Below, piece by piece: positions 1 through 12,326 of a DNA stretch of 64,000 nt. Origin of the DNA: Dactylellina haptotyla (lineage: Eukaryota; Ascomycota; Orbiliomycetes; Orbiliales; Orbiliaceae); contig CM062388.1 of the NCBI GenBank assembly GCA_031310005.1, positions 1,488,001-1,552,000 of the forward strand, read 5' to 3'. How positions within the stretch are numbered: position 1 is the stretch's first letter; the number at the start of each line of letters is the position of its first letter. Below the pieces are notes generated by a model, which was given only the letters and a program-made list of their open reading frames with translations, was not told the origin of the DNA and ran no database searches. Both the position numbers and the translations under genes were made by a program.

Positions 1-890
1 TAATTGCAGATTTCGCTTGTTTGGCTGCACTTGCTTCGAGGTTGCGACCATAGCGCATTTCTACAAAATCGTGTGTGATGGTTGTTTCAGCTACCGGTAA
101 AGGTATATTTTTCTTGCTGGCGTTGCAGCCTGTTTCCCCGCTGGTATATCTCGAATAACGCGACGGTCCGCGTGGTAGCTGGGGGTTAGAGGGCGAAGCA
201 TCGGGGTGCTCTTTGAATAATAATTGCCCACTATTCAAACAAGTATGAGCAAACACTGCTCGGCGGCTGGAGATACCCTCCCCTGTGTGCTGCCAAAACT
301 CTCTAGCATACTTGTACAGCTGATCGGGGACGAATATGACCCAAATATCGGGACGAAGGCCAGATACTTCGGGTGTTTGAAAGGATGATGCAAGGGATGC
401 GACTCTAATACTATAGGTGGGGGGTTCGCTCTTGCTATCGTCGGTACAGCGTTCCGATCGAGTCCCGATGAAACTCTTACATGTCGCAGCCACAAGAGCC
501 GAAGGGAATATCATGCAACATTCTTGTTGCAACCCATGTTTATCGAGGATGGAGCGTTCGAGTGCTGCTATTTCTGGATGGATAAAAAACCTGAACTTGG
601 TCGAAGGCAGTTAAAATCCGCTCATGGTAAATGTACCCACGCAGGAGTTTGGGGTGCGATACCTCGGATAACCGCTCTTCATCTTGCTAACCACCCAGTC
701 CTCGTTCTCTTCGTAGCCGACATTCGAGCGCCAGGTAGGCAGAGAAACACTGATAGCCTTGGCAAACAGCATATGTCAGACTCTGATGCAATATTGATAT
801 GTGTGATTCATAGCACTGTCACAGATCTAGAATACCAACATGTTCTGTGTCGCTCGGGATGGCCTCTCCCAGCGTAGCCTCATGCTCCAT
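1..890 (-). CDS. STR2: Cystathionine gamma-synthase, Str2 type (5' part, truncated by window edge)
   Basis: Transsulfuration enzyme of the fungal Str2 family: makes cystathionine from cysteine and an activated homoserine, PLP-dependent, on the route to methionine. I reconstruct exons 890-840, 757-663 and 590-1 (continuing outside), joined in frame by GT-AG introns; about 245 residues are visible. The start is the ATG at 890. The N-terminus contains the conserved stretches [19 protein letters not shown] and [15 protein letters not shown], followed later by [12 protein letters not shown] and [13 protein letters not shown], all matching the fungus-specific N-terminal region that precedes the Cys/Met-metabolism PLP fold. 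The PLP lysine lies beyond the window, so catalysis cannot be judged. It is divergent from UTP22. Family assignment is firm; exact splice sites are inferred. Confidence 0.85.
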
Positions 891-1290
891 CAAAGTGTTT
901 CCGTTGATACTCATGCTCCTTGCTACCGATTGTTGATTTTTGACGCATGCATAAATGTTTGCCCAAAGGGGTTCTCCAACCGCTTAAATACGTGAGGCTC
1001 CATGGAGGGGCAGATTCAGTCCCGTTCCGGTAGCGACGTCGGCCACCAGCCATGCCGCCAAGCCCGGCGCAGGCTTGGCGGGTGTGTTTCCGAAACAAGC
1101 AAGTTGCGACGACCCGCCAACTGATATTTTTTTATTTACGAAATTTAAACTACCAGCAACAATAAATATTTTGCCATCCGTCCATCCCATCCGTCCATGC
1201 ATTGGAAACCCTTATCCCCTCAAAACAAACTCCCTATAAAGCTCGCCTCGTTGCTCGCCACCGTCGGCCAGTCTGGTTGGATTCTGCACA
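891..1290. promoter_or_regulatory. Divergent promoter region between STR2 and UTP22
   Basis: A 400-bp gap between two start codons facing away from each other, so it should hold both promoters. I see no coding signal. It is moderately G+C-rich with pyrimidine-rich stretches upstream of the UTP22 ATG at 1291. No specific factor site is claimed. Confidence 0.5.
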
Positions 1291-4200
1291 ATGTCGCCAA
1301 TTCGACAGCCAGTCCCAAAAAAGCGCAAGCTAGACGAAAGCGCCGCCGCTCTCCCACCTCAATATGATATTCCGAAGCCTGCAGCCCTCACCGCCGCTCC
1401 CTTGGAGTTGGATCCTTTAAAATCCCCGAATGAAGCCATAGCGGATTTCATAAAACTTCAGAAGCACAGCCGTAAGGTTGTTGCCTCGGTCACCGAGTTC
1501 GCTGAGCAAATTAAAGATACACTCTCCAAAACCGAAACTCTCAGGTTTTCATCCGTAGGATTTCTGCTTCCTGGTGTGATTTAACTTTCAAGATAAATTC
1601 TCTCTGACTATCGGGCCTGTATAGTTAAAGGAAGCCGAAGCTTCTTTCCGGAGAAGCAAGATCCAGATACCTTATCTGGAAAGCACAGACGACATTCACG
1701 ATAGCCAAGAGATATCCTTCTCGTCACCTATCCAGATCGAAATAGGCGCTGGGTTAAATCATGGTCTCCTCCTCAAGAGCAAAGACAAGCCTCCCGTCGC
1801 AGACCTGATAGTCCGGATACCTCCTGTACGTCTCAAATTTCATAATCTCTCGTTCAGCCGGAGTCGTAACCCAAGTGTCTATCCTAATGCGAGACCCAGG
1901 ACTTGCTCCGACCAAAAGACTATCTAGAATATCGGTATACGCGGAAAAGAGCACTCTATCTCTCATACCTTGCACTATCCTTAGTTCAAAATACGAAAGG
2001 AGGCGATGTTTCTTATCTCTATGAATTCCTTGATGGTGACGAATTACGTCCAATAGTTCTAATTACGTCTTTGCGTAGTATGTTTCTATACCCTGTCCCC
2101 CGTTATAACAAGAATAAAGTATTGCTTATACCGTATTTATAACCCAGGGAACTGTGTCCTACGTCTCATTCCCGCAATTACGCCTAATGACTTCCCACTC
2201 CAGAAACTTTCGCCTTCTGCATGTCGCGCAGATAGAAGAATCGGCATACCCACCCCCCAGTATAACTCTTCTATAATAGCAGATGCATATCATCTTGAAA
2301 ACGCAGAATTGCAACGAACTGCCGCAATTTCTCATAGCGGGTTTGAAGGTGGCATTGTTCTTGGGAGTGTTTGGTTGTCCCGCCAGGGTTACTCAAGCCA
2401 TATATTAAATGGAGGTTTTGGTGACACAGAATGGACCTTAATGCAAATTTACCTCATGGGCACAGGGGATTTTCCGCGGTTATCCTCCCGCCAAGCTTTT
2501 TCAGATCCTTTACAGCTCTTTAAATCAGTGCTGAAAGTCATTGCGAATATGGGAAACGGTGAACCCGTCTCACAACATTTCTCCGATCCTCCCGGGTATT
2601 CTTCGAAATGTTACCCACCCTCTTATACTTGTGGTGGAACATCGTATAATATTCTATTCAAAATGGCTCGGTGGGCCTATCATACAGTATTATTACCTCG
2701 ATGCCCTGTGGCGTATTTGCATAAATCTAATTTTTGAATATCAATTTAGTTGAAACGAGAAGCACATACCGTTTTATCGCTTGGCGGAATTGGAATTTCG
2801 CTAAGATCCCAATTCAAAAGCATATTTTTAGATACCGAAAACCGTGGTTACCGTGATTTTGACTTTGTCGCAAGGTAAGTTCCTGTTCTGGATACAACTA
2901 ATTTTTCAAATACTATACATAGCTTTGGGAAAGAGTTTAATATGTTGATTCTATATATTATTATTATAGACTCCCAATAGATACTATGAATGTAATGCAT
3001 CAAATCATAGGATGTGAGAGTACCGAACGAAATATCAAACAGTCCGTCAGCGATTATTGTTATGACGTGCTATCGTACGGTCTAGGCGACCGATGCCAAA
3101 GTATGGCTCTCTTTACAACTCTACCGACCCCTCAAGCAGTAATTGGAAACTCGAATGGGGAAATTGGCAGTTGTTCAATATACAACCTCGACATTTACTT
3201 CTTATTGGATGCAAAAAATGCTATGCGTCTTATGGATCACGGTCCTGCTCTTGAAAACACAAACGAGACCGCTAAATTTCGCAACTTTTGGCAAGATAAA
3301 GCTGAGTTGAGAAGGTTTAAGGATGGGCGGGTAGCTGAAACTGTATTGTGGGACCCGGCGCCATCGGTCCCTGGACAGATAGTCAATTTTCTATATCAGA
3401 AAATCACTGGCGGTTTCAGCCAAAATACGCCATTATTATATGGGCTGAGATTCGATGATTTCATTTCGCGAGATCTCGAATCCAATGCCGATGTCCACTT
3501 TGGCGAGTTGATATCGGAATTCCACATGGTTGCAAATAAGATACGTGGAGTTGATGGTTTCCCTCTCGCTTTCAAGGAAATCCGAGGTACTTGCCCGGAA
3601 CTTCGTTTTACCTCAATCAATCCACCATTTCCCTGTGTCCAATATCTAAATTGTCCCTACGAAGCGGAGATTGAACTAGAAAGTTCCTCTGGTTGGCCGT
3701 CTGATCCAGAGCAAAGACGAAGAAGCGAACTAGGTCTCTTCCTTAGACTAAGAACAGTTCTACACGAAACCAAAAGTTTCATCTCCTTGAAAGTGGGATT
3801 TGGGCATAATACCGATGATGCCCAAGGAAGCAGCTTCATCGACATTCTCACCAAAAACAACTACCAATTCCGATTCCATTTCAAGTCCATACAGAACGAC
3901 GAAGTCTCTATAAATAATACAGGCAAAAACACACATTCCATCACGAAAATAACCGATTTGACTCTAGATCCAAGCATCTCGAAATCGTACCAGGCAAAAC
4001 ACAACCATGCCAACCTTATACTCCAAAAGGTTAAACAGCATCCATTTCTTTCTTCAACCATCAGACTAGTTAAAATGTGGTTCTGGACCCATCACCTCGG
4101 GTTCCATTTTACCGACGAGATGCTTGAGATTTTCGGACTTGTCGGATTCGATCTGCATTCAACAGGTAGGGGGGCTGGAAGTGCGTTCTACGGGTTTCGG

Positions 4201-4973
4201 CGTACTATCAACGAGCTTTCTCGATGGGATTGGCGCAGGCGATATTTAGAAATAGATTCGTGCAGACCTTTCAGTGATGACGAGAAGTTACGTTTGCATC
4301 AGAGGCCCGAGTGTTGCCAATCTTACGCTGGTGATAGTGATTATGTGGGTCTATCAGTTGCGATAGCTGGGGATGGAGGGGTAATCCGCTGTCTATCACA
4401 AATCATACCTCGCCTGATTGCTGTCCGCATGACACAGTTGGCTAGAGAAGCAAACACCATGCTTACTAACTTCAACACGAGCCCTTTTGTAAGAACTCCG
4501 CAAAAATAGTGGTCATGCTAGTACTAAAGATATAACGTGGTGCTATAGGATATTTTTGCTCCCAGCTTGGCATACTTTGATTTTTTGATTACATTAAAAC
4601 CCACATTTGACTCACGCAAAGATCTCGCGAAATATGTCAATCTCGCAATCCCTCCGAATAAGATTAATACTAAACTGCTATACCGCGATTTTCTAGGAGA
4701 TTTAGAGGTATACTAGCAAAAGCTATCTCCCCCAAAAAAATTAAAAATTAAAAATTAAAAAAAAAAAAACTAATAGAGAATTCAATATAGGTGCTAGCAG
4801 GACGCTATATTCTATTTCTTCCCTCCTCCGATTTCTCGGTTATCGGATGTATCTGGAAGCCCTTGAGATCCGGCACTGGTAACAGCGTTCCAGTCATTGA
4901 TGAAATACAACCCCCCGAAAATAATCACGAGAGTGACAAGATTGTGAGCAACTCGTTCTGCGCTAAGATATAG
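1291..4973 (+). CDS. UTP22: U3 small nucleolar RNA-associated protein 22 (Nrap family)
   Basis: Nucleolar SSU-processome subunit needed for 18S rRNA maturation; Nrap proteins are built from nucleotidyltransferase-like repeats that no longer catalyse. Reconstructed exons: 1291-1554, 1625-1825, 1900-2074, 2148-2686, 2750-2874, 2970-4488, 4549-4707, 4791-4973, all in phase (1054 residues; yeast Utp22 is 1237). The N-terminus has a basic PKKRKLDE-type nuclear signal. Family landmarks are KDYLEYRYTRKRALYLSYLA, GIPTPQYNSSI, LDAKNAMRLMDHGPALE followed by KAELRRFKDGRVAE (Nrap core), and IFAPSLAYFDFLITLKP near the C-terminus. The last exon ends in an acidic, poorly conserved tail, shorter than in yeast. 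The first donor (position 1555) is the least certain. Divergent from STR2. Confidence 0.9.
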
Positions 4974-5248
4974 TACGATAGCTAATTTTCCTAGGAACTC
5001 TATTACAACAAACCGGCTATATTAAATATGCTCAAGGTATTAGGCGAAGAATATATAGATAGTATATACAATCGATTATAGTTATATCCTTGGATAGGCC
5101 AAGTTAAATATTTGTTTATTCAAGGTGTTGAGAAGACTTTATAACACGCTAAAGTTTAAGAAAATCCAGGAAAAATATACATATTAAAAGGGAGCAAGGA
5201 GAGGGCGATGTGACCAACCCAGTGACGCAAAGGGACTAAAGTTCGCAG

Positions 5249-8200
5249 TTAAGATTGTTTGGAATTGTAGTCGTGAGACTTAGCAGCAGCGAAGCCACAA
5301 TATTTGTCATGAATCGAAATTACTTCGTATGTACCCTCCAACGAGGCAATTATTGTATGCGTGTAATTCTCAGTTGTTTGGGTGTGCATTTCAAGAACTT
5401 TTGGCTTTTGCCCTTTCTTCGGAATTTCAGTCCGAATGTAACTTGAAGAACGTTAGCAACAGTCGGGAATGGGGGTTCTAGATCATTACGTACGTAAATG
5501 TAAAAGGGGGCGATCCTTCGAGTTGAAAATGTATTTCTACATGTTCCCCTTCATGTATGCCCTCCACTACCTGGCTACCTTCGCTGACACGGACACTGGG
5601 AATGCCATGGACTGTTTTCATGATATCTAAGTCCACCTTGCAGTCACTCGCTGAATCCTTAACCGAGTTGAATGTTAAAACACCTGGCCGTTCTGCAACT
5701 CGCTGGAAAATGGAACTGCTTGAAACCTTCTCTCGCTTCCCGGAAAATGTGTACTCCAAAGTGAAGGGTGGGGACCCTGCTAGTGAATAACTGATTCGAT
5801 CTCCAACACAATAATATGGTTTTGGGTCAAGAGATGTCAAAGAAGGAAGCTCAGCTACAGCTACACTGACATGAGGGAGATCAATTCCATATTTTTGGGA
5901 ACAGCCTCTCGAATCCCGAACCTTGTGGATCCGAACTATGTGTCCGCCCAATGTCAAGGCATGATGTGGAACCCGGAAAACATAATTCCCAGAATCGATA
6001 TTTGGAATGTTGATTATTTCTTCTTTTCCCGTAGAATAGTGCTTTACACTAATAGACAGAACAAAAGGGGCAACACCATCAAGTATTATAGGAATGGTGT
6101 CATCCCCAGTACCGGCTTCCAGGCAGTATTTGTGAACTTTTCCAGGAGTTTTGAACCGAGCTGAAGGGCGTGCATTGACAGTCTGCTCGATGACGAGTGG
6201 AGATGATGGGGGTGCAGGCTTTGTATATGAAACGTCTGAGATTTGGCGCAATCGGTATTTATATATTCCTGACTTAGAAGTATCCATACGAAGACTAGCA
6301 CGGGCTGTGCCAGCCTTTAGGTCAATTGTTCGTAAGGATTTAGACTCTCCTCTCTCCCCCAGTGAGCTTTGTTCAAATGAAGCAATAAAAGGTGCTTGTC
6401 CTATAGGATGGCGGTTAGTTCTGGCACATGCTATTGTTTCGGGGCGTTTCAAACCTTCGAGGCTTAATTCCACAGCATCCTGATCTCCCTCGCATATAGG
6501 ATTACGAACATAGGTATCGCCTCTCACAATTAGAGAGGGACTTTGCACCAAGCGCGCATATGGTCTAGGAATCCAGCTGATATCAAATATGCTTGCACTT
6601 TCGGCCACAGTCCCGGGGCATATCGCGTCGTGCACGGTGAGTATTTGGTACCGACCCCGCTTGCTCGCTTGCAAATGGCTATTGAAGTCCTGGGCTGTGA
6701 TTTCGTGGTCTTCGAACTTACCCTGCTCATCTGTGAACCGATACTTCAACCGGAAAGGCTACTTTCACATTAGATTAATTGCCCAGACAGTAGGATTGAT
6801 TACTACATACTCTTTCCCCAACTAAGCGCAGCGGGAGCGGGACTCGCTCGGCCTCTAGGGTGTTTGTTACCCTCTTCCCATTTATCTCAGCGAACGCTGC
6901 AGAGGGACGCTGGCGGCGAACATCGATCCGGGCCTCACTTTCCAGAAATACTCTGCATCCATGAGAGTCTTGTACAGTCGTCAAAACAAGAGCATAATCT
7001 CCACCGGATACAAGCTTCGGAGTTGAAATGATATGAGGTGTTGCTGTGATATTGGCATCTTGAAACTTTGTTCTCTTGCCTGTATGAACAAGTTCATATT
7101 CTAGAGTCCATGGTCCTGATCCCTGCATATCCACAGTGAACGTTGCCGATTCACCAATGCAACATCTTCGACTAGCCGAGGACGGGACGAAAACCGCCCC
7201 GGCCATTGGAATAATTCGCTGATTGACACTTAATTTTTTGAAATCAAGATTTACCCCATCGTATACATAGTCATTGATAGCGAAGAATTCATATGTATAA
7301 TGGCCGGCTGCGGAGGGTGTGAGACGGAGTTGATGTCTTGTACCAGGTACACTGATCGAGTTAACGGTGGAATGTTTCTTATCCTTTATGGTTCGATAAT
7401 ATACTTTGAAAGGTGGTGTTCCAGTAAGGTCCATATCGATCGTTAATCCAATAGATGATCCGGCGCATCTATCTACAATTTCGTCATAAGAAATTGCTAG
7501 GCTGGGATCCGGAGGTGTTAAAAACAAGCAGTTCGATGGCTCTAAAACCTCCCCTGAACAGAAACGACTAGAGATCGATTGCAAAGAATAGAGGCCAGGC
7601 GAAGAAACTGTTATAGGTTGACCGGAAGACTTCAGACTTATTTTTTTAATTTCGGTATTTGATGCGGTAACGTCCTCCTGTGTGGCAACATTCGGGGTAA
7701 AGGAGTATTCTATTTCGTAAGGGGCAGCATCGGTGTCACGGCTGACCGCTACTCGAAGCGCGCCCGACTTCCCTCGCGCAACCATAAGGGGGTTCTGAGG
7801 AGAGCAACTGAGATATCTTACTAACGGACGTTCGTGCACGTTAAAGTTCCTGTGCAGTCTGTGCTCAGCCGCGGGACCACGAGGGTTATACTTAATAATA
7901 TTTCCCATCCCGTCGATTACCTCCTCGACAGCATAGGTCCATGAACCATGTGATGCCAAGGATTCATTCAGCGGTATTAAAATTTTCTGAGATCGTGCCC
8001 ATGTCAAATCTTTATCCAAAAGTGATTTCTGGATACCATCTCCGCTTTGACTTCGAACAAGGGGCGATGTGTAACCCACAGGGCTAATACTTTGAATTGT
8101 AACGTCTTTCTCATCCTGGTTTATTGACCGGCCGTAACGCACTTGAAGAGGTGGCAGTCCGACTACCTCCAAAGTTAGGTCGGATAATTCTCCTCGACAT

Positions 8201-9430
8201 TTATCCAACACTGATACAGATTGTCCTCCTCCAAATGACGCAGAGGGGCAAGCAGCGATAAGAAGCTCTGCTTTCCGTACCCTAACAACTAATTGCGAGA
8301 CATCAATCACTTTCTCAAGTCGGTATAAGCCTGGGTTTTTGATCGGATATTGTATGTGGTGGATGTTTGGCTCCCCAGGTTTTACCGTTGACGACTTTAT
8401 TAAACGTTTGATTTCTTTTTGTGTTATATTTATCGTCAATGGTTCCGGAGTTTCGAAATTTCTCACACTAAGTTGTATCAAAGTCGGTATTGAAGCGTTA
8501 ATCATTATCGGGAGACTCGCTCCTTCTTTCGTAGCAAAGTTGAAGCAAAGATTAAAATTCGACGGGTTCAACATTGCAGACCTAATCAACTCCAAGGTTA
8601 GTAGAGGATTCGTAAGCTCTATTTCAGATAAATAACATCAAAACAGGAACTATGAAAACACACCCTTCGGGGAGATAATGCACAGTATGTTTGCCCAAGA
8701 TTGGCGAGTTATTGGAAATTACGTTCCGAACTTTAACTCTCTTCTCCGAAAGACCAAGCTCATGGCTGAAGAAATCTAAGGTTGCAAAATTAGCCGATAG
8801 GCGCATATACAAAGTTAGTATATTCGAGGTCGTAGCACGAACATTTCCAAGTGGATAATATTAGCATTGCAAAGGTGTCCTGGTGAATATGTTAGCAAAA
8901 ATGCATGCCCCACAGCGCACAAACCTAGCAACGCAGAGAATCCAAAAGCCTACCTGATATCTTAGACAAAAGAATATATCCATCATAGACATAAAAACTA
9001 TTTGAAAAACTGTAACGTGGGTGCTGAATGTAAGCCACGGAATTCGGAGTAATGGCAATAAACGGAGAAAGACCCCATCGATAGCCACCCATTTTAGTAT
9101 CAACCATAGCTCCGAGATAGAGTTATCGTCCACAGCGTATAGACCTCCAATCTCATAAAGTTTATAGGCTTGCAGCAATATAAAAACCGAGCATGCATAT
9201 AGCCGTTGGGTTGGAGCGTCTATAACGCTAACGGGAATGTATGGCCCCGCTGGCTCGTTTGGTTTTGGTCCATCTCTCTTAGGACGAGGATGTGCGTCTG
9301 GTGTTTTAGGGTTTGGAGGTAGCCTCGCTATTGGCGGCGGCAGCGTCGTAGCATCTGGCCTTTCAGGTCCTCGGGGTCGGATGGAAGTAGGTGTCTTGGG
9401 AAACGAGGCTGGTATCCTTGGGGTATCCAT
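5249..9430 (-). CDS. POM152: Nucleoporin POM152 (pore membrane protein)
   Basis: Integral membrane nucleoporin of the fungal nuclear pore ring. Reconstructed exons: 9430-8954, 8879-8843, 8775-8664, 8581-6811, 6758-5494, 5441-5249, in phase (1284 residues; yeast 1337). Residues 1-70 are a proline-rich cytosolic tail. Hydrophobic segments follow at about 77-99, 108-131 and 138-156, and the long rest is the lumenal part made of repeated Ig-like units; motifs such as GTPPFKVYYR, GSGPWTLEYE, GSPPFTLEYTF and GSPPFTFTY recur about every 100 residues. ILGKHTVHYLPEGSAMLNPS is a conserved family stretch after the membrane region. The last exon was found by splicing out 5493-5442 (donor GTACGT); without it the protein would stop early. 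Convergent with UTP22. Confidence 0.9.
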
Positions 9431-9981
9431 ATTGTGATCGCGATCCCTCGGAAGATGGGGGTCTACGGTTGACGCGTGATCTAATTAATCGATGGCGGCG
9501 ACCATTTGGCACAAGTGAAGGGAAAATAACGGCAAAAATAACAATGATGACTATGATGATGATGACGAATCTTCAAAGAGGGTAGCGAAAAGAGCAACGC
9601 TGAATGGCAGTCATGAACTGAGACCGAACGCTGGATAGCCTGGCAAGGAAGGAGCGATGTTCAGAAACTGTTGGAACCCTTAAATTTGATGTTTCCTGCG
9701 ACCGACAGAACGCGCCGGGTTGCCAAGAAAGACTGCTCAAGTACTCGTCTCGCAGACCAACAAATGAAACTCCCCACCATGTACAATGGCAGCTAAGATA
9801 TGAACTGAGCAGAACCTCGCAACTTTGGCGCCAGAATCATATCGGTCGTGACGGTATGAATGATTCCCCAACTATTCTTCCGCTTAGATCAACCTCTAAT
9901 TCTCGCGCCGTCTAGGGCCAAATTTCCTACACAATTAGAACATGGTTTTATACTCGGGACATATTTCTTCGCGAAAGGACT
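9431..9981. promoter_or_regulatory. Divergent promoter region between POM152 and the F-box gene
   Basis: 551 bp between two outward-facing starts. It contains a short ATG/ATGATG trinucleotide run near 9542-9567 and no convincing coding signal. Presumed to hold both promoters. Confidence 0.45.
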
Positions 9982-12026
9982 ATGCATTTTCTAAATCTTC
10001 CCCAAGGTTGGCCCCATTCAAATGAAAATTGTAGCTTCCAATTCTTCGGCTCTTCGGTTTCTCTGGGAAACCTAAATCCGGTCGTTTATTTCACACCCTT
10101 TTGGTGTGATGAAGAAGAAAGCTGGAAACAACATGCGATAATCATCTCTAGTTTAATGGTTTCTGATCTATTTGTGAGCTTTAGAAATCGCGCAGCACAT
10201 AATTACATATGTCCCAGATGACGACTTGCAGACTCTGGAAAAAGTTTCTCGCAAATTACACCACTTAACTAACGATCCTTTACTATGGCGTGAACGGTGT
10301 CTACGGTTCAAATACTGGGAAGAGTGCTGGCATGAGAACTCTAGTGGTCCCGATGGCCATTACCTCGCCCTACGTAACTGGAAAAGGGTTTTTTATAGAA
10401 AAATTGCTATTGAACAAGATGCCCGTAGGCTTTTGAATCACATTGTGGCAAGTCCCTCAAAAAGAATCGAACATACCGAGAAAATTGCAAGTTACGGTTA
10501 TGATGCAAAGGATCATCTGCTTGAGCAGCTAGCGGTGGCCGAAACTGCAGCCGACTGGCTCGCAAGACGGTAATGCGCCAATATCCCGTCACTGACCCCA
10601 GCCAATTAACAAGATTCTCATATACGCCTTAGATTCCATGCCAGCTCGACGCTAGCTTATATTCACAGACAGCGAGCCATCCGGTGTTGGTCAAAATTTT
10701 CAACCCCAAACCCAGCAGGTCTGGAACCGGCAATGACTAGTTTTGATCTTTTTGTAATTGAAAATTTCACGGCTGATGGCGAACATGTAAGTTCCCCTCA
10801 CCAAGACAGCGCCCTCCTAAATCAGATCGCACAAAGCTCTAATAGTCTATAGATTTCTAAAGCTCTCTCTGCGATAAGTACGGCTATACTAGGCACATAC
10901 CGAGAGTTCTTTGAATTCACTATCAGAGAAAAAGCTATTGCAATCGTCACTTACATGAGATCATTGGGCTTCCTTGGCTGCTTGCATGAAGATTTTCACA
11001 ATCTCGTCAATTGTTTCATGGGACTTTCCATGGGGTCCTCAAAAAGCACGTTACCAATGATATCTTGCACTGTATTCTGTTCTCTAGCTCAGAGACTTGG
11101 TCTAGAGGCCTACCCTTGCGCATATCCCTACCATGTGTACGTTCTCGTTCGCGAGACCCAATCCTTACATTTTTATATGAACCCACACGATGGTACAGAT
11201 GTTATATTTCAATCGGATCTCGAGACTAGGCTACAAGATATAGGGGTTGCGCTGACTCAAGAAAATATTGACAAATTTTTGCAACCTGCAACTACCAAAG
11301 AGCTGGTCTTGCGAAATGCACGAAATATACTAAGAAACACGCCATATGCTCGTCGCCAGCGGCATTCGGACGGCCACCCCGAGCCAGGCGTTAATATTGA
11401 TGCGGCTGAATACGCCGCTCTATTCGCTATCGCACTTTTATCAAGCACGTGGACAACTCGGATTCTGGAACCTTTGTGTCGCTGTCTGCAAGAGTCCTTC
11501 CCACTTGATGTGGGTCTTATTGAGATGTACATCGTACCCTTAGCAAACCCGGAATCACGGCCTGCACGGCTTTTGAAAACAATCTGTGGGGCCCTCAGAA
11601 ATGAGGATGGCATGATACGAAAACCAAGGTTACGGTCTTCCCCCGAAAATCGTGGGGTTTTAGTGGGTTCCACCTATCAAAGTCATTTATATTTTAGGCT
11701 AACTGAATTAGTTTCGAATCGGTACAATATTTCAACACAGAAGGTACGGATACCAAGCAGTTATCACTGGTTGGACAATAAATATGGCCCACGAAATCGT
11801 AGATGCCGAGGAGGCGGAACTACAGAAGGGGCTGATGCAACCTTTCTACCGCGTGATGGTTGACGACTTATCAGTTCGATACGTTGCACAAGAGAATATC
11901 ATAGAAAAGCGCCCCAGGTCTGCTGGTAGGTTAGACCATGTTTTGGGGGGTAGATATTTCAAAAGATTTAGTGTTCCAGATGGGCGATTCATATCGAATA
12001 TGCGAGAAGAATATCCGGAAGATTGA
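9982..12026 (+). CDS. F-box protein with SirB1-like and YccV-like domains (FBXO21 architecture)
   Basis: Likely substrate receptor of an SCF ubiquitin ligase. Reconstructed exons: 9982-10006, 10185-10569, 10633-10786, 10853-11662, 11712-12026, in phase (562 residues). The tiny first exon supplies the F-box start (MHFLNLPQ joined to EIAQHIITYVPDDDLQTL), residues about 4-45. The middle (about 190-360) matches the transglutaminase-like SirB1 domain (LPMISCTVFCSLAQRLGLEA, HVYVLV). The C-terminus from residue 459 is a YccV/hemimethylated-DNA-binding-like domain (FRIGTIFQHRRYGYQAVITG, FYRVMVDDLSVRYVAQENI). This three-domain order is that of FBXO21 and its fungal relatives. The intron at 11663-11711 must be removed to restore the YccV domain. 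The first donor (GTTGGC) is weak, so the start is the least certain part. Confidence 0.85.
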
Positions 12027-12326
12027 CAAAATGCACTTTATAGAGACTTAGTGGGATCCTTTCCCTTTCTATTCAAGGAACCAAGTCTAAAAAGACCACA
12101 GAAATACTATGATATCATCCCGAAACGTATTCTGTCGTCTAATTGAAAAATAGTTCAGGAACAGTTTCAACAACGATGATAGGAAAAAATGGTCTATTAA
12201 ACCCCTACTTGTAATCCTCTGTCAGCCAATAGCTGAATGTAGCGACGCATAAATGCGACATATGGGTGTTTGACACGAGTCGCATACGGATATCCGGTGT
12301 CACCTAGTGATCATTGACACGTTAGA
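12027..12326. other. Convergent intergenic region (F-box gene / UCH gene)
   Basis: 300 bp between two converging stop codons. It should hold both 3' ends. I see no gene or distinct structure. Confidence 0.4.

Noticed and set aside
235-877. Open frames at 235-495 (minus) and 417-877 (plus)
   Set aside because: They overlap the STR2 exons in other frames; the spliced minus-strand reading has clear family matches and these do not.
3396-4061. Three minus-strand open frames of 66-74 codons
   Set aside because: Shadows of the large UTP22 exon.
9982-10221. Unspliced 79-codon frame as the N-terminus of the F-box gene
   Set aside because: Only its first 25 nt are used; splicing to 10,185 restores a proper F-box, whereas the rest of the frame is not protein-like.
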